Assembly (NCBI GenBank): GCA_017481395.1
Contig: JAFUPE010000097.1
Location: 1 to 42,321, forward strand
Direction: 5' to 3'
DNA length: 42,321 bases
DNA from: Ruminococcus sp.
GTDB taxonomy: Bacteria > Bacillota_A > Clostridia > Oscillospirales > Acutalibacteraceae
The notes beneath the pieces are model-generated. The model ran no database searches, was not told the origin of the DNA, and was given only the letters and a program-made list of their open reading frames with translations. Of this stretch, positions 31,407 through 39,805 are shown piece after piece; position 1 is the first letter of the stretch, and every line of letters begins with the position of its first letter. The translations under genes and the position numbers were made by a program.

Positions 31407-34334
31407 ATGAAAAAATCTAATTTTTACAAAGTGCTGTCATACGTTATTGCTTTGGCAATGCTGCTGACAGCGGTACCTGTTATGCCGGTACTGGCTTACG
31501 GAGAAAGGCTGACAGATACATACAGATACTATTTTTATCAGCCCGAGAGCTGGGCCGAGACCGCTGAGAAAGTAGGTATTTATTGGTGGGAAGGCTCCAA
31601 CACTTGTTCCAATTGGCCCGGATACGAGATGAATAAAGGCGACGCAGAGGGCGTTTATTATTATGATGTGCCAGTGGATGTACCGACGTTTGTTGTAAAT
31701 AATTACTATAGTACAAGCACAGGCGATTATACTAATGCATATTCATCGAAAAATGTAATGTGCGAGTATTATTTTGATTGGGAAAACCCTCTTTACCCAA
31801 ATGGCACCGAAAATTTCGACAATATGATTTACGTCTTTGATTTAAGCCTGACAGAAACTAATGAGTACAGTGGTGCATCATCATTTGTGGGCGAATGGTT
31901 TTATTATTACGGCAATGGCGAATATGGAACCGCAAAAGAAAGAACCGATTCCACAGCAGTATTTAATACTAAAACCTATGATGCGGCATTAGTTGCACCA
32001 AACGGCGAGAAGGTTCCAGATAACGGGGCTCTTTGGGGTATGGATTATACCGTAGAAAACGATGAGGTTACTATTACAGGATACGATGGATTTATTTCTG
32101 ATGTTGTAATATCTGATACCATAGACGGATATCCTGTAACAAGAATTGCCGATGGAGCTTTTAGCAACAGTACCAATTTAAAGTCTGTAACTATTCCTAA
32201 AACAGTGAACAATATTGGTACGGAGGCATTTAAGTATTGCTGGAGCTTAAGCGAAATAAACGTGTCTGAAAGCAATTCTAATTACTGCTCTGTGGATGGT
32301 GTGTTATTTACAGAGGATTTATCTGTACTTTTAGTATATCCTTCCAATAAAACGGATACCGAGTATACCATACCTGACACAGTTAAAAGATTAGAAAACT
32401 TTTCTTTTGAAAAGTGCGATAATATTCACAATATAATCTTACCCGACGGTCTTGAAGAAATTGGTCAAGAGGCTTTTGGCGGTTGTTATCGAATAGAGAA
32501 GATGCATATTCCTGCATCTGTAAAGACTATTGCCCCAAATGCTTTTGCGGGATGCTATGATATAACAGAGTATACAGTAGATAATAATAACGAAAACTAC
32601 GCAGAATTAAACGGCGCCCTTTACAGCAAGGATTTTACGGTGCTTTATAATTACCCTGCAGGTAGCACAAATACTTGTTACGAGATTTCCGAAAATACGG
32701 TTACTATAGCTGGTGAGGCATTTGACGGAAGCTGTAACCTTGAAGATATCGTTTTACCCGAAGGTTTAAAAGTAATCGGTGACTATGCTTTCTATGGTTG
32801 TGAAGGTTTAACAGAAGTTCTCTTGCCTGATAATGTATCAGATATTGGTGTTGGTGCTTTCTCAATGTGCCAGTCTCTTGAAAGCATAACTTTGCCTAAA
32901 GACCTTGTTACCCTTAGCAGTGAAGTTTTTATGGACTGTTTTAGCTTAAAAAGCGTTATAATCCCCGAAGGAGTATCAATTATAGACGAATATACATTTG
33001 CCTCCTGCGAAAATTTGGAGAGTGTTACATTTTTAGGCGTTGTAGAGGCTATTGACAGATTTGCCTTCTTGTATGCCGAATCATTAAAAGATGTGTACTA
33101 TGCCGGTACACAGGAGCAGTGGTCAGAACTTGATCTGGATGACTACAGCTATTATTTAACCCGTGCTAATATACATTATGAAACCACAACTCCTCACTAT
33201 GAGTTGGATTCTATTGTGTCAGAGCCTGACTGTGATGAGGACGGAGAGTGTGTATATACTTGCCCCTGCGGATATACTAAGACAGTTACTGCAGAAAAGT
33301 TAGGTCACGATTATGTCAATGGCGTTTGTAGTAGATGCGAGTCACAGGAGGTTATAGAGTCTGAGCACAACTATGCCGAAGATTGCGATATAACCTGGAC
33401 TATTTTCAGAGAGAACGCAAAGAAAATCAGCATAACATTTTCTGAGGATACTGAAACAGAATCAAATTACGACTTTATCGTTATTTATGATGCAAATGAC
33501 GAAGAGGTTGGAGAATATTCAGGAACCGAGCTTGCAGGAGAGACAATAACAGTAGAAGGCAATACTGTTAAAATCAGGTTGATATCCGATACAAGCGTAT
33601 CCTATTACGGATTTAAAGTTACAGATATTATTGCTCATTACGAGGACGATACTACTGCTTCGACTTCTACAGAAGCTACTACTGTAATAGCTTCCGCCTC
33701 AACCTCTGAGCCTGAAGAAACCACTGTATTTACTGAACCTACAGAAACAACAGCGAATACAACGGTTTCTACCGAACCTACAGAAACAACAGAGAATACA
33801 ATGGTTTCTACTGAGCCTACAGAAGTGCCTTCGAAAAATACAGAGACAACAACAGAGCCTGAGGCTACAACAATTCCTACTGAAGCTTCCACTAATGCAA
33901 CTGACCCGACAGAGACCACCAACACACCTGTAACGGTTTTTCCGACTACCGAGGCAACAATACCTGCTGAGACAACCGGCGTAGCTGTTACTACAGAAGC
34001 TTCTGAGCCAACAGAAACAACTGCTGAAACAGATACTGCTCAAACAACAGGTGAAGGAGTTGTTACAACTGTTACCTCACCCACTACAGAAAATTCCGAA
34101 CCCATAGTTGATAAAGGGGACCTTGGCGATGTTAATAATGACGGCAAGGTTAATATTAAGGATGCAACCCTTATCCAGAAGTTTGCCGCTAAGCTTCAGA
34201 AATTTGACGAAGGCGAGTCTTTGCGTGCAGATGTAAACACCGATGGCAAAGTAAATGTTAAGGATGCGACTGCAATCCAAAAATATGCTGCCAAAATCGA
34301 AACAGGTTTACCCATAGGAAAACCTATTATTTAA
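31407..34334 (+). CDS. Secreted CBM26-like / BspA-type LRR / CUB-like / dockerin protein
   Basis: A 975-residue secreted protein. Order: signal peptide (1-30, ending VLA); a starch-binding CBM26-like module (about 32-158: 'YYFYQPESW', 'IYWWEGSNTCSNWPG'); BspA-type leucine-rich repeats (about 225-565: 'SVTIPKTVNNIGTEAFKYC', 'IILPDGLEEIGQEAF'); a Cys-rich 'CPCGYTKTVTAEKLGHDYV' stretch typical of gut Firmicutes surface proteins; a CUB-like beta module (about 651-745: 'ISITFSEDTETESNYDFIVI'); a Thr/Glu-rich linker (about 748-900); and a type I dockerin (about 903-962) followed by the tail 'IETGLPIGKPII'. It is non-catalytic: likely an adhesion or substrate-binding subunit of a dockerin-based complex. 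Confidence 0.85.
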   Translation: MKKSNFYKVLSYVIALAMLLTAVPVMPVLAYGERLTDTYRYYFYQPESWAETAEKVGIYWWEGSNTCSNWPGYEMNKGDAEGVYYYDVPVDVPTFVVNNYYSTSTGDYTNAYSSKNVMCEYYFDWENPLYPNGTENFDNMIYVFDLSLTETNEYSGASSFVGEWFYYYGNGEYGTAKERTDSTAVFNTKTYDAALVAPNGEKVPDNGALWGMDYTVENDEVTITGYDGFISDVVISDTIDGYPVTRIADGAFSNSTNLKSVTIPKTVNNIGTEAFKYCWSLSEINVSESNSNYCSVDGVLFTEDLSVLLVYPSNKTDTEYTIPDTVKRLENFSFEKCDNIHNIILPDGLEEIGQEAFGGCYRIEKMHIPASVKTIAPNAFAGCYDITEYTVDNNNENYAELNGALYSKDFTVLYNYPAGSTNTCYEISENTVTIAGEAFDGSCNLEDIVLPEGLKVIGDYAFYGCEGLTEVLLPDNVSDIGVGAFSMCQSLESITLPKDLVTLSSEVFMDCFSLKSVIIPEGVSIIDEYTFASCENLESVTFLGVVEAIDRFAFLYAESLKDVYYAGTQEQWSELDLDDYSYYLTRANIHYETTTPHYELDSIVSEPDCDEDGECVYTCPCGYTKTVTAEKLGHDYVNGVCSRCESQEVIESEHNYAEDCDITWTIFRENAKKISITFSEDTETESNYDFIVIYDANDEEVGEYSGTELAGETITVEGNTVKIRLISDTSVSYYGFKVTDIIAHYEDDTTASTSTEATTVIASASTSEPEETTVFTEPTETTANTTVSTEPTETTENTMVSTEPTEVPSKNTETTTEPEATTIPTEASTNATDPTETTNTPVTVFPTTEATIPAETTGVAVTTEASEPTETTAETDTAQTTGEGVVTTVTSPTTENSEPIVDKGDLGDVNNDGKVNIKDATLIQKFAAKLQKFDEGESLRADVNTDGKVNVKDATAIQKYAAKIETGLPIGKPII

Positions 34335-34348
34335 ATCAATAAACAAAT

Positions 34349-34381
34349 CAGGACTCCCGATTCAATGTCGGGAGTTCTTTA
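34349..34381 (+). terminator. Terminator of the BspA-like dockerin gene
   Basis: GGACTCCCGA pairs with TCGGGAGTTC around TTCAATG, then TTTATAT. Confidence 0.8.
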
Positions 34382-34432
34382 TATATGGGATTGGAACGAA
34401 CTTTGAGGTTGGTTTAAATCACGTGAATTTAA

Positions 34433-34460
34433 TTACATTTAAAGTAGTTGGTGGTATAAT
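34433..34460 (+). promoter_or_regulatory. Promoter of the beta-helix lipoprotein gene
   Basis: -35-like TTACAT (34433-34438), 16-nt spacer, -10 TATAAT (34455-34460), 21 nt before the ATG. Confidence 0.5.
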
Positions 34461-34480
34461 AAGTCAGAAAGGATGATAGT

Positions 34481-35845
34481 ATGAAAAAATCAAGTGTGTT
34501 GGCAATACTTTTTTGTATTATGCTTGTGTTTACAGCATGCACGTCGGTGCCAAGCGAGACTGAGGATAACACAACCGCAACGCAGGTTCAGACAACAGAA
34601 GCGGCTATACCAGACGATGGTGTTACAGATATCGCATTAAGCGACGCAGAAATCCTCGTAGACGGCAAGCCTGCCGAAAAAGATACAGCCAATGCGGTTT
34701 ATATAGCAAATGATATTGTTTACTATGAAGAGGGCAAGGATTTTACTTACGGCGAGGGCACGTCAGAGGATGCACATAGCGCTGATGATGCTCAGGCACA
34801 CACGGTTGTGCATATAACAAAGGCAGGCGAATACAGCCTCAGCGGTAAGCTTTCCAAAGGTCAGATTGCCGTTGATTTGGGCAGTGATGCAAAAGAAGAC
34901 CCCCAGGCAGTTGTAACTCTTGTTTTAAGCGGAGTTGACATAACCTGCGAGGTCGCCCCTGCGGTTATTTTTTACAACGTGTACGAGTGCTCAAATAATG
35001 ATGCAGATACCGCCACAAAAGACGTGGATACAACTTCGGCAGGTGCAAACGTAATTGTTGAAGACGGCACGGATAATGTGGTTAACGGCTCTTATGTTGC
35101 TAAGATTTACAAGCCCGAAAGCGTTGTGCTAAGTGCTGACGGCACCGAGGTTGAGGATGCGAGCAAGCTTCATAAATACGACGGTGCATTTTATTCTAAA
35201 ATGTCAATGAACGTAGGCGGAGGTAGCGAAGGCACAGGTGTCCTTACAATCAACGCAGAAAATGAAGGCCTTGACAGCGAAATGCATCTTACAATAAATG
35301 GCGGTAATATTAACATTTACTCGGGTAACGACGGCATAAACACGAACGAAGACTACGTTTCCGTTACTACTGTAAACGGCGGCACTTTAAATATTCGAGT
35401 TACAGGTGAAACAGGTGAAGGCGACGGTATAGACTCTAACGGTTGGTTGGTTATTAACGGCGGCGAGGTTATTGCTGAGGCTTGCTCTTTCAGTGCAGAT
35501 TCAGGTGTTGACTCTGATATGGGTATTCATATAAACGGAGGTAAGGTTATAGCCTGCGGAAGCATGATGGACAGAATCGAAGACGGGTCTCAGCCTTACG
35601 TTACCTTTAACCTTTGGCAAAACCAAGGCGGTGAAACCTTTATCGTCAAGAATTCTTCGGGCGAGTCGGTTGCCGAGTTTTCACCTGAAAATGATTGCTC
35701 GCTAATTCTTTACAGCAGTCCCGATTTAAATAGCCAAGATACCTATGCTCTTTTTGCCGGTGATACACAAGTAGCCGAAGGCGGCGACGGATTTTCGGGC
35801 GGTGGTGGCATGCATCTACCCGGCGGTGAGCCTCCTCGTTTTTAA
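34481..35845 (+). CDS. Cthe_2159-like carbohydrate-binding beta-helix lipoprotein
   Basis: A 454-residue lipoprotein. The signal peptide ends at lipobox Cys20 (FTAC). After a Thr-rich linker, residues about 60-440 match the polysaccharide-binding family first described for Clostridium thermocellum Cthe_2159 (right-handed beta-helix, binds cellulose or pectate-like glycans with calcium): 'VVHITKAGEYSLSGKLSKGQ', 'VVTLVLSGVDIT', 'GTGVLTINAENEGLDS', 'ITIYSGNDGINTNED'-like rungs, 'GDGIDSNGWLVINGGEV'. It ends in a Gly-rich tail 'GGGGMHLPGGEPPRF'. It probably binds cell-wall or dietary glycan at the cell surface. Ribosome site AAAGGATG; monocistronic with a strong terminator. Confidence 0.85.
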   Translation: MKKSSVLAILFCIMLVFTACTSVPSETEDNTTATQVQTTEAAIPDDGVTDIALSDAEILVDGKPAEKDTANAVYIANDIVYYEEGKDFTYGEGTSEDAHSADDAQAHTVVHITKAGEYSLSGKLSKGQIAVDLGSDAKEDPQAVVTLVLSGVDITCEVAPAVIFYNVYECSNNDADTATKDVDTTSAGANVIVEDGTDNVVNGSYVAKIYKPESVVLSADGTEVEDASKLHKYDGAFYSKMSMNVGGGSEGTGVLTINAENEGLDSEMHLTINGGNINIYSGNDGINTNEDYVSVTTVNGGTLNIRVTGETGEGDGIDSNGWLVINGGEVIAEACSFSADSGVDSDMGIHINGGKVIACGSMMDRIEDGSQPYVTFNLWQNQGGETFIVKNSSGESVAEFSPENDCSLILYSSPDLNSQDTYALFAGDTQVAEGGDGFSGGGGMHLPGGEPPRF

Positions 35846-35865
35846 TTGACAGATATACATTTATT

Positions 35866-35903
35866 AACCTCAGCAGATTTTGACAACTGCTGAGGTTTTT
35901 TGT
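35866..35903 (+). terminator. Terminator of the beta-helix lipoprotein gene
   Basis: AACCTCAGCAG pairs with CTGCTGAGGTT, then TTTTTG. Confidence 0.85.
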
Positions 35904-35945
35904 TTAAATAGATAGATGCGGCTGGGGGCAAAAACCAATAGAAAA

Positions 35946-35978
35946 ACCAAAACCACCCGCAAAACGGGTGGTTTTAAT
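35946..35978 (-). terminator. Terminator of the leftward LuxR-type gene
   Basis: AAAACCACCCG pairs with CGGGTGGTTTT; on the complement it is followed by TTGGTTTTTC. It lies 16 nt past the stop. Confidence 0.8.
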
Positions 35979-35993
35979 ACGTTTCGATTAATT

Positions 35994-37121
35994 TTAAGCG
36001 GGAGTATTTATTGCTACGGCAATTTTTATTAGCTCTTTTCGGGAAGATACGCCTAATTTTGAGTATATGTTTTTGTTGTGATATTTAAGGGTGTTTTCTT
36101 TTATATTAAGCTCTGCCATAATTTCTTTTGTGCTTTTGCCTTTAAGATATAACGTGTAAATTTCCCGTTCAGTGGGGGTAAGGGTACAAAGCCTTGAGGA
36201 GAAATATTCGCATTTTGTATGAAATTCCTCTTCGTCAGTATTGCTTTGTACGCTTAGATTTGCCTCTGTATTATCGGTGTTTTTAGTGCTTTCGGGGGTA
36301 TCGTATGCTTCTGATGTTTCGAAAGCTTCGCTTGTGTTCTTCGGCTCTGGTTTTATTGTCAGGGAAGAAAGTACTCCGTTTTGCTGTAAAAGCAGATAAA
36401 GCCCCAACAGAAAAAGCTCGCTTACTATGTATGAAACCGAGAGAAATTCAAAGTCGATTTTTACAATCTGCTCTAACAGCCACACCCCTATGTTTACAAA
36501 AACGGCTATGGCAAGAATAACTGCGTGTATGCTGGATTCGATTTTCTTCTTTACGCTTGCAAAAATGATAGTTGCAATCATTGCCGAAAAATACACAAGC
36601 AGATAGTAAAGGTACAGCTTGTGCCAAGGGCCGTAAACTTTATCAAGCACCGTAACACCATTTATGGTTTGAAGAGTAACAGATTTATAGTAGATGTCCA
36701 GATACCCCGGGCTTGCGGCAACCAAAAAGACAAACGTGCTTATTGTAAGAAGCAACGCAGGAAGCCGTTTTTTGTATCGGATTTTGCAGGTGTTTATTAT
36801 TATCATAAACATCGACAGGGGCAGAAACACCGAGCCCAGATAAGAAATCCTGTTAGCGAGCAAGGCTTCTTCTAAGGTGGCAGAAATCGCAAGGGTAAGG
36901 TACCCGACATTAACCACAAATACCGCTGAGAACAGCAAAAGAAACCAAGGGTCTTTTTTTCTTATCATAAAGCAGTAGCCAGCTAAAAGCATCAATGCCA
37001 GTACAGAGGTGATTATATATACCACCGTAAGGCTTGCGGTTTTGTCGCCGATTTGGCTACAGCTTGAAAATGTAAAAAGTATAATCAGTAAGCCGACTAT
37101 GCCTATGATTCTTTTCTTCAT
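35994..37121 (-). CDS. Membrane-bound LuxR-family regulator with 7TM sensor domain
   Basis: A 375-residue one-component regulator. The N-terminal part has a signal-like first helix ('IIGIVGLLIILFTF'), then about seven more hydrophobic segments to residue about 255, like the N-terminal 7TM region of some histidine kinases. An acidic Thr/Asn-rich linker follows (about 260-300), then a LuxR/GerE helix-turn-helix: 'LTPTEREIYTLYLKGKSTKE' and 'ELNIKENTLKYHNKNIYSKL'. The DNA-binding domain would act while tethered to the membrane. ATG 37121 (AGGAG 7 nt upstream) is a better start than ATG 37127, which abuts the ribosome site. Convergent with the lipoprotein gene and divergent from the possible RNA at 37267. 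Confidence 0.85.
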   Translation of the reverse strand: MKKRIIGIVGLLIILFTFSSCSQIGDKTASLTVVYIITSVLALMLLAGYCFMIRKKDPWFLLLFSAVFVVNVGYLTLAISATLEEALLANRISYLGSVFLPLSMFMIIINTCKIRYKKRLPALLLTISTFVFLVAASPGYLDIYYKSVTLQTINGVTVLDKVYGPWHKLYLYYLLVYFSAMIATIIFASVKKKIESSIHAVILAIAVFVNIGVWLLEQIVKIDFEFLSVSYIVSELFLLGLYLLLQQNGVLSSLTIKPEPKNTSEAFETSEAYDTPESTKNTDNTEANLSVQSNTDEEEFHTKCEYFSSRLCTLTPTEREIYTLYLKGKSTKEIMAELNIKENTLKYHNKNIYSKLGVSSRKELIKIAVAINTPA

Positions 37122-37231
37122 AAACATGCTCCTTCAATGGTTTTTAAAAGAAAAAAATACTTATCCCACACTTTTTCCCACACTTTTAGAAAAAATCTGT
37201 ATTTTCCTACACTAAATTATGGTTTTGGGGT

Positions 37232-37260
37232 GGGGACAACGGAGATTGAAAAACCTATAA
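37232..37260 (+). promoter_or_regulatory. Possible promoter of a structured RNA or leader
   Basis: -10 TATAAT (37255-37260) with a weak -35 GGGACA about 17 nt upstream. It would start a transcript near 37267, 195 nt ahead of the zinc-ribbon gene. Confidence 0.4.
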
Positions 37261-37266
37261 TTGAAT

Positions 37267-37435
37267 TGCAAGAGTTCGAAGGAGGGTATAGACCTTGCCT
37301 CTAAAAGTCCCAAGGGTACCCTATTCACACTTTGTGTGAAGCCTGTGCTTTGCGCCAACAATCAGCACAGACCGCCCTGCTTTATTTTATTATTATAATC
37401 TATTTCGGCTTTTCAGTCAACAAGCCGAATTTGTA
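37267..37435 (+). ncRNA. Possible structured RNA or 5' leader upstream of the DUF4428 gene
   Basis: In the 340-nt gene-free stretch 37122-37461 I see four helices in a row: AGGGTA/TACCCT with inner CCTTG/CAAGG (37283-37322); TTCACAC-TTT-GTGTGAA (37324-37340); CTGTGCT/AGCACAG (37343-37370); and TTCGGCTT/AAGCCGAA (about 37404-37431), which lies 20 nt before the ribosome site of the next gene. I do not recognise a named riboswitch class. It may be a leader or a small RNA; the upstream 37122-37230 holds only A/T-rich promoter-like DNA. Confidence 0.4.
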
Positions 37436-37461
37436 ATAAGAAAACTTTCAGGAGGTAAATT

Positions 37462-38307
37462 ATGGGATTATTTGACAAAAAATACTGCGACGTATGCGGT
37501 GAGAAAATCGGTCTGTTAGGTAACAGAAAGTTGGAGGATGGTAACCTTTGCAAAGATTGTGCAAGAAAGCTCAGTCCGTTTTTCAGCGAGCGTCGGAGTT
37601 CGACTGTGGAAGAGATAAAACAGCAGCTTGCATACAGAGAAGAAAACGAAAAACGTCTTATTCATTTTAACCCTACTGTGATTTTCGGCAATAATGAGAA
37701 AGTCTATGTTGATACAGCGGCACGAAAATTTATTGTTACAAGCAGTACAAACTGGCGAGGTGCAAATCCTGACATTATTGATTTTTCTCAGGTTATTTCC
37801 GTTGATACAGACGTTGTCGAGAATAAAGACGAGATTTTCAGAGAAGACCAAAGCGGTAACAGCGTAAGCTATAATCCTCCAAGATATGAAGTGGATTATG
37901 AATTTAACGTAGTTATTCAGGTGAATTCTCCTTGGTTTTCTCAGATTGAGCTTGAACTCAGCGGCGGAAACCGTCCCGAAAGCCGTATGACAGATTTGTA
38001 CCGCGAGTACGAACGTCAGATGTACGAGCTTCAAAATCTGTTTTTGGGTAACAGCGTAAATAACTCGGCCTGTAGTCAAACCGCACCTGCGTTTAATCAG
38101 TTTACGCAGTCGGCACCTTCTTCGTGGATTTGTACTACCTGCGGAACCGAAAATAATGGTAAATTCTGTTGCGGCTGTGGTGTGGCAAAGCCAATGGAGC
38201 ATACTTTCCGTTGTGATAAATGCGGCTGGACTTTACCTCAGGGCCAGCAGATACCGAAATTCTGCCCCCAGTGCGGAGACCCTGTGGATTTTAAAGATAT
38301 GCAGTAA
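37462..38307 (+). CDS. DUF4428 zinc-ribbon protein
   Basis: A 281-residue cytoplasmic protein with zinc-binding modules at both ends. N-terminal: 'KYCDVCGEKIGLLGNRKLEDG' and 'LCKDCARKLSPFF' (CxxC pairs, the DUF4428 signature). Middle: a PH-like beta region ('VYVDTAARKFIVTSSTNWRG', 'VNSPWFSQIELELSGG'). C-terminal: 'WICTTCGTENNGKFCCGCG' and 'FRCDKCGW ... KFCPQCGDP', double zinc ribbons. Function unknown; such proteins often sit with DUF6935-type genes and may be scaffolds or sensors of stress. AGGAGG precedes the ATG. It begins a tightly packed cassette of four small genes. Confidence 0.85.
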   Translation: MGLFDKKYCDVCGEKIGLLGNRKLEDGNLCKDCARKLSPFFSERRSSTVEEIKQQLAYREENEKRLIHFNPTVIFGNNEKVYVDTAARKFIVTSSTNWRGANPDIIDFSQVISVDTDVVENKDEIFREDQSGNSVSYNPPRYEVDYEFNVVIQVNSPWFSQIELELSGGNRPESRMTDLYREYERQMYELQNLFLGNSVNNSACSQTAPAFNQFTQSAPSSWICTTCGTENNGKFCCGCGVAKPMEHTFRCDKCGWTLPQGQQIPKFCPQCGDPVDFKDMQ

Positions 38308-38338
38308 TGAGTACAAAGATGTTAAAAAGGAGGGTGTG

Positions 38339-38845
38339 ATGAGGCGTATGGTATATATCGTGATTGCTTTCACGGGGTTAATTGTCGCAGGCGTGATTTT
38401 TGCAGGCTGTATGGGTAGCCCGGCACCTGAAAGAGAAGAACAGCTTACAGGTTTAAGTCTTTACCAGAATCATATGAACTTTGGGTTCTGTTACAGCTTT
38501 TATCTGAGGGAAGAGGGCGAAACGGTGCTTTTTGATGCAGAGGTACGTTTTGACGAGGAGCCTTACGGTATTATCCTTGAAAGCTGCGAGGTGGATAAAG
38601 TATATATGGATAAGCTGAGAAGTCTCGACAAAAAACACGCTGTTACAGATTATGTCAATTCATATAAAAGCAAAGCCTCGCTTTTTGAAGCGGCAGATAA
38701 AACCGATAACAAAATAACGGTATTTTTAAGTGATGGAACCGACAAATCTGCCGACACAAAGGAAGAACACGTTGAAATTCTTTACGACTTCTTTTTTGAC
38801 TTGGCAAAGGAATATATAAATGAATCAGTTTACGTTAAGGAGTAA
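38339..38845 (+). CDS. Small lipoprotein of unknown function
   Basis: A 168-residue lipoprotein. 'RRMVYIVIAFTGLIVAGVIF' leads to lipobox Cys24 (FAGC). The outer part is an acidic, mixed alpha/beta domain with 'HMNFGFCYSFYLREEGETVL', 'EVRFDEEPYGIILESCEV' and a C-terminal 'EEHVEILYDFFFDLAKEYI' helix. I do not recognise a family. The start is ATG 38339 with AAGGAGGG upstream; a frame that extends back to 38156 overlaps the zinc-ribbon gene and is not used. It lies 31 nt after the previous stop and 5 nt before the next start. Confidence 0.75.
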   Translation: MRRMVYIVIAFTGLIVAGVIFAGCMGSPAPEREEQLTGLSLYQNHMNFGFCYSFYLREEGETVLFDAEVRFDEEPYGIILESCEVDKVYMDKLRSLDKKHAVTDYVNSYKSKASLFEAADKTDNKITVFLSDGTDKSADTKEEHVEILYDFFFDLAKEYINESVYVKE

Positions 38846-38850
38846 TTTTT

Positions 38851-39429
38851 ATGGGAATTTTTGATAAACTTAAAGGTGCCGCAAATACAGCAGTAAGCGG
38901 TGCGGTAAATTCAGCAGCAAGTTCTGTTGGTTCTAAGAAAGAAACTTTTACTTTTGCAAAGCTTCCTGAGAGTGTGGCTGAGCTTCAGGCGTTGCCCGAG
39001 GCGTCGCTTGATTCTCCTTTCAAGACAGCTGCACTTTCGCTTCTTGCATTATGTGCATATGGTGCGGATAAACAAACGGGAATTGATATGCTTAATTTTC
39101 TCAAAGGTCCCAAACCTTTAAGCAATATGGAAATATCTTTTCTTGACGACAGATTCCGCGACGGCGGATGGTATATTCCGTTCTCATATTTTAAGGGTGC
39201 AACTCCTGAAAACAATTATACACCCACCGAGCCATATACATTAGAGGTTGAAAGCAACCCTTACTCGGCTACTAACGAGGGCTATATGACGTTGTGGCTT
39301 AAAAGCGGCGGTGCAGACAGCCCCCGTCAATTTACTCTTCGTATGAAAGGTGACGGAAGATGGTTTTTATGGGAACAGTTCGTAATGGTAGGCATACGCA
39401 CACCAAAGTCCCAAGACCCTTGGGCATAA
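38851..39429 (+). CDS. DUF6935 domain protein
   Basis: A 192-residue cytoplasmic protein with no signal peptide. A short N-terminal amphipathic helix ('MGIFDKLKGAANTAVSGAV') is followed by the DUF6935 pattern, which I recall from Clostridia: 'LDSPFKTAALSLLALCAYG', 'LKGPKPLSNMEISFLDDR', 'IPFSYFKGATPENNYTPTEP', 'SPRQFTLRMKGDGRWFLWEQ' and the end 'PKSQDPWA'. Function unknown; the 'FDKLKGAANTA' helix recalls the start of short proteins linked to the TerD/zinc-ribbon type stress cassettes, an inference. AAGGAG upstream of the ATG. Part of the four-gene cassette. Confidence 0.82.
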   Translation: MGIFDKLKGAANTAVSGAVNSAASSVGSKKETFTFAKLPESVAELQALPEASLDSPFKTAALSLLALCAYGADKQTGIDMLNFLKGPKPLSNMEISFLDDRFRDGGWYIPFSYFKGATPENNYTPTEPYTLEVESNPYSATNEGYMTLWLKSGGADSPRQFTLRMKGDGRWFLWEQFVMVGIRTPKSQDPWA

Positions 39430-39791
39430 AAATATTGGCGGTGATAGGCATGCTTTCGATATTTGCAAGTCTTTTCGGCTGTAATAAAAAGCCCGAGTAC
39501 CCCTTCGATACGGAAAAAGCTTACTGTTATTCCCGACAAGGTGTAATAGCCGGCGGTGGATTTCGTTTAAATTTCAACCCAGAGGGAGTGGTTGAGTATT
39601 ATAGCTACGTAAAGCCAACCCCCGAAAATGAATGCGGAATGAGAGACCGAGGAGCAGATATTTACTTTGTAGGACTTAAAGAGGGAATAGTAGAGGTTAC
39701 GGCTGTTTTCGAATATCCCACCTGCGAGGATGAAGAGTATACCTTCACACTTAATGTAGATAAAGATTTGCGTGTTACAAAAATCGTCTGA
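39360..39791 (+). CDS. Small lipoprotein, start uncertain
   Basis: A lipoprotein of 143 residues if started at ATG 39360, or 123 if started at TTG 39420. The signal region 'GIKILAVIGMLSIFASLFGC' contains lipobox Cys41 (residue 21 from TTG, a normal place). The ATG overlaps the DUF6935 gene by 70 nt and has AAGGTG upstream; the TTG has no ribosome site. The mature part is a small beta domain ('GVIAGGGFRLNFNPEGVVEY', 'YVKPTPENECG', 'GIVEVTAVFEYPTCEDEEYT') like short secreted proteins with a single sandwich fold, unnamed. It is the last gene of the cassette; its TGA sits just before the AGGAGG of the next gene. Confidence 0.7.
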   Translation: MVFMGTVRNGRHTHTKVPRPLGIKILAVIGMLSIFASLFGCNKKPEYPFDTEKAYCYSRQGVIAGGGFRLNFNPEGVVEYYSYVKPTPENECGMRDRGADIYFVGLKEGIVEVTAVFEYPTCEDEEYTFTLNVDKDLRVTKIV

Positions 39792-39805
39792 CAGGAGGCT
39801 TTTAT

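Noticed and set aside
33638..34043. Leftward open frames rich in Val/Ser and in Cys/Arg opposite the linker of the BspA-like protein
   Set aside because: They are shadows of the repetitive Thr/Glu linker codons; no start signal.
37516..38202. Leftward open frame of 228 codons opposite the zinc-ribbon gene
   Set aside because: The rightward frame has clear CxxC zinc ribbons and AGGAGG; the antisense frame has no ribosome site and no family-like pattern.
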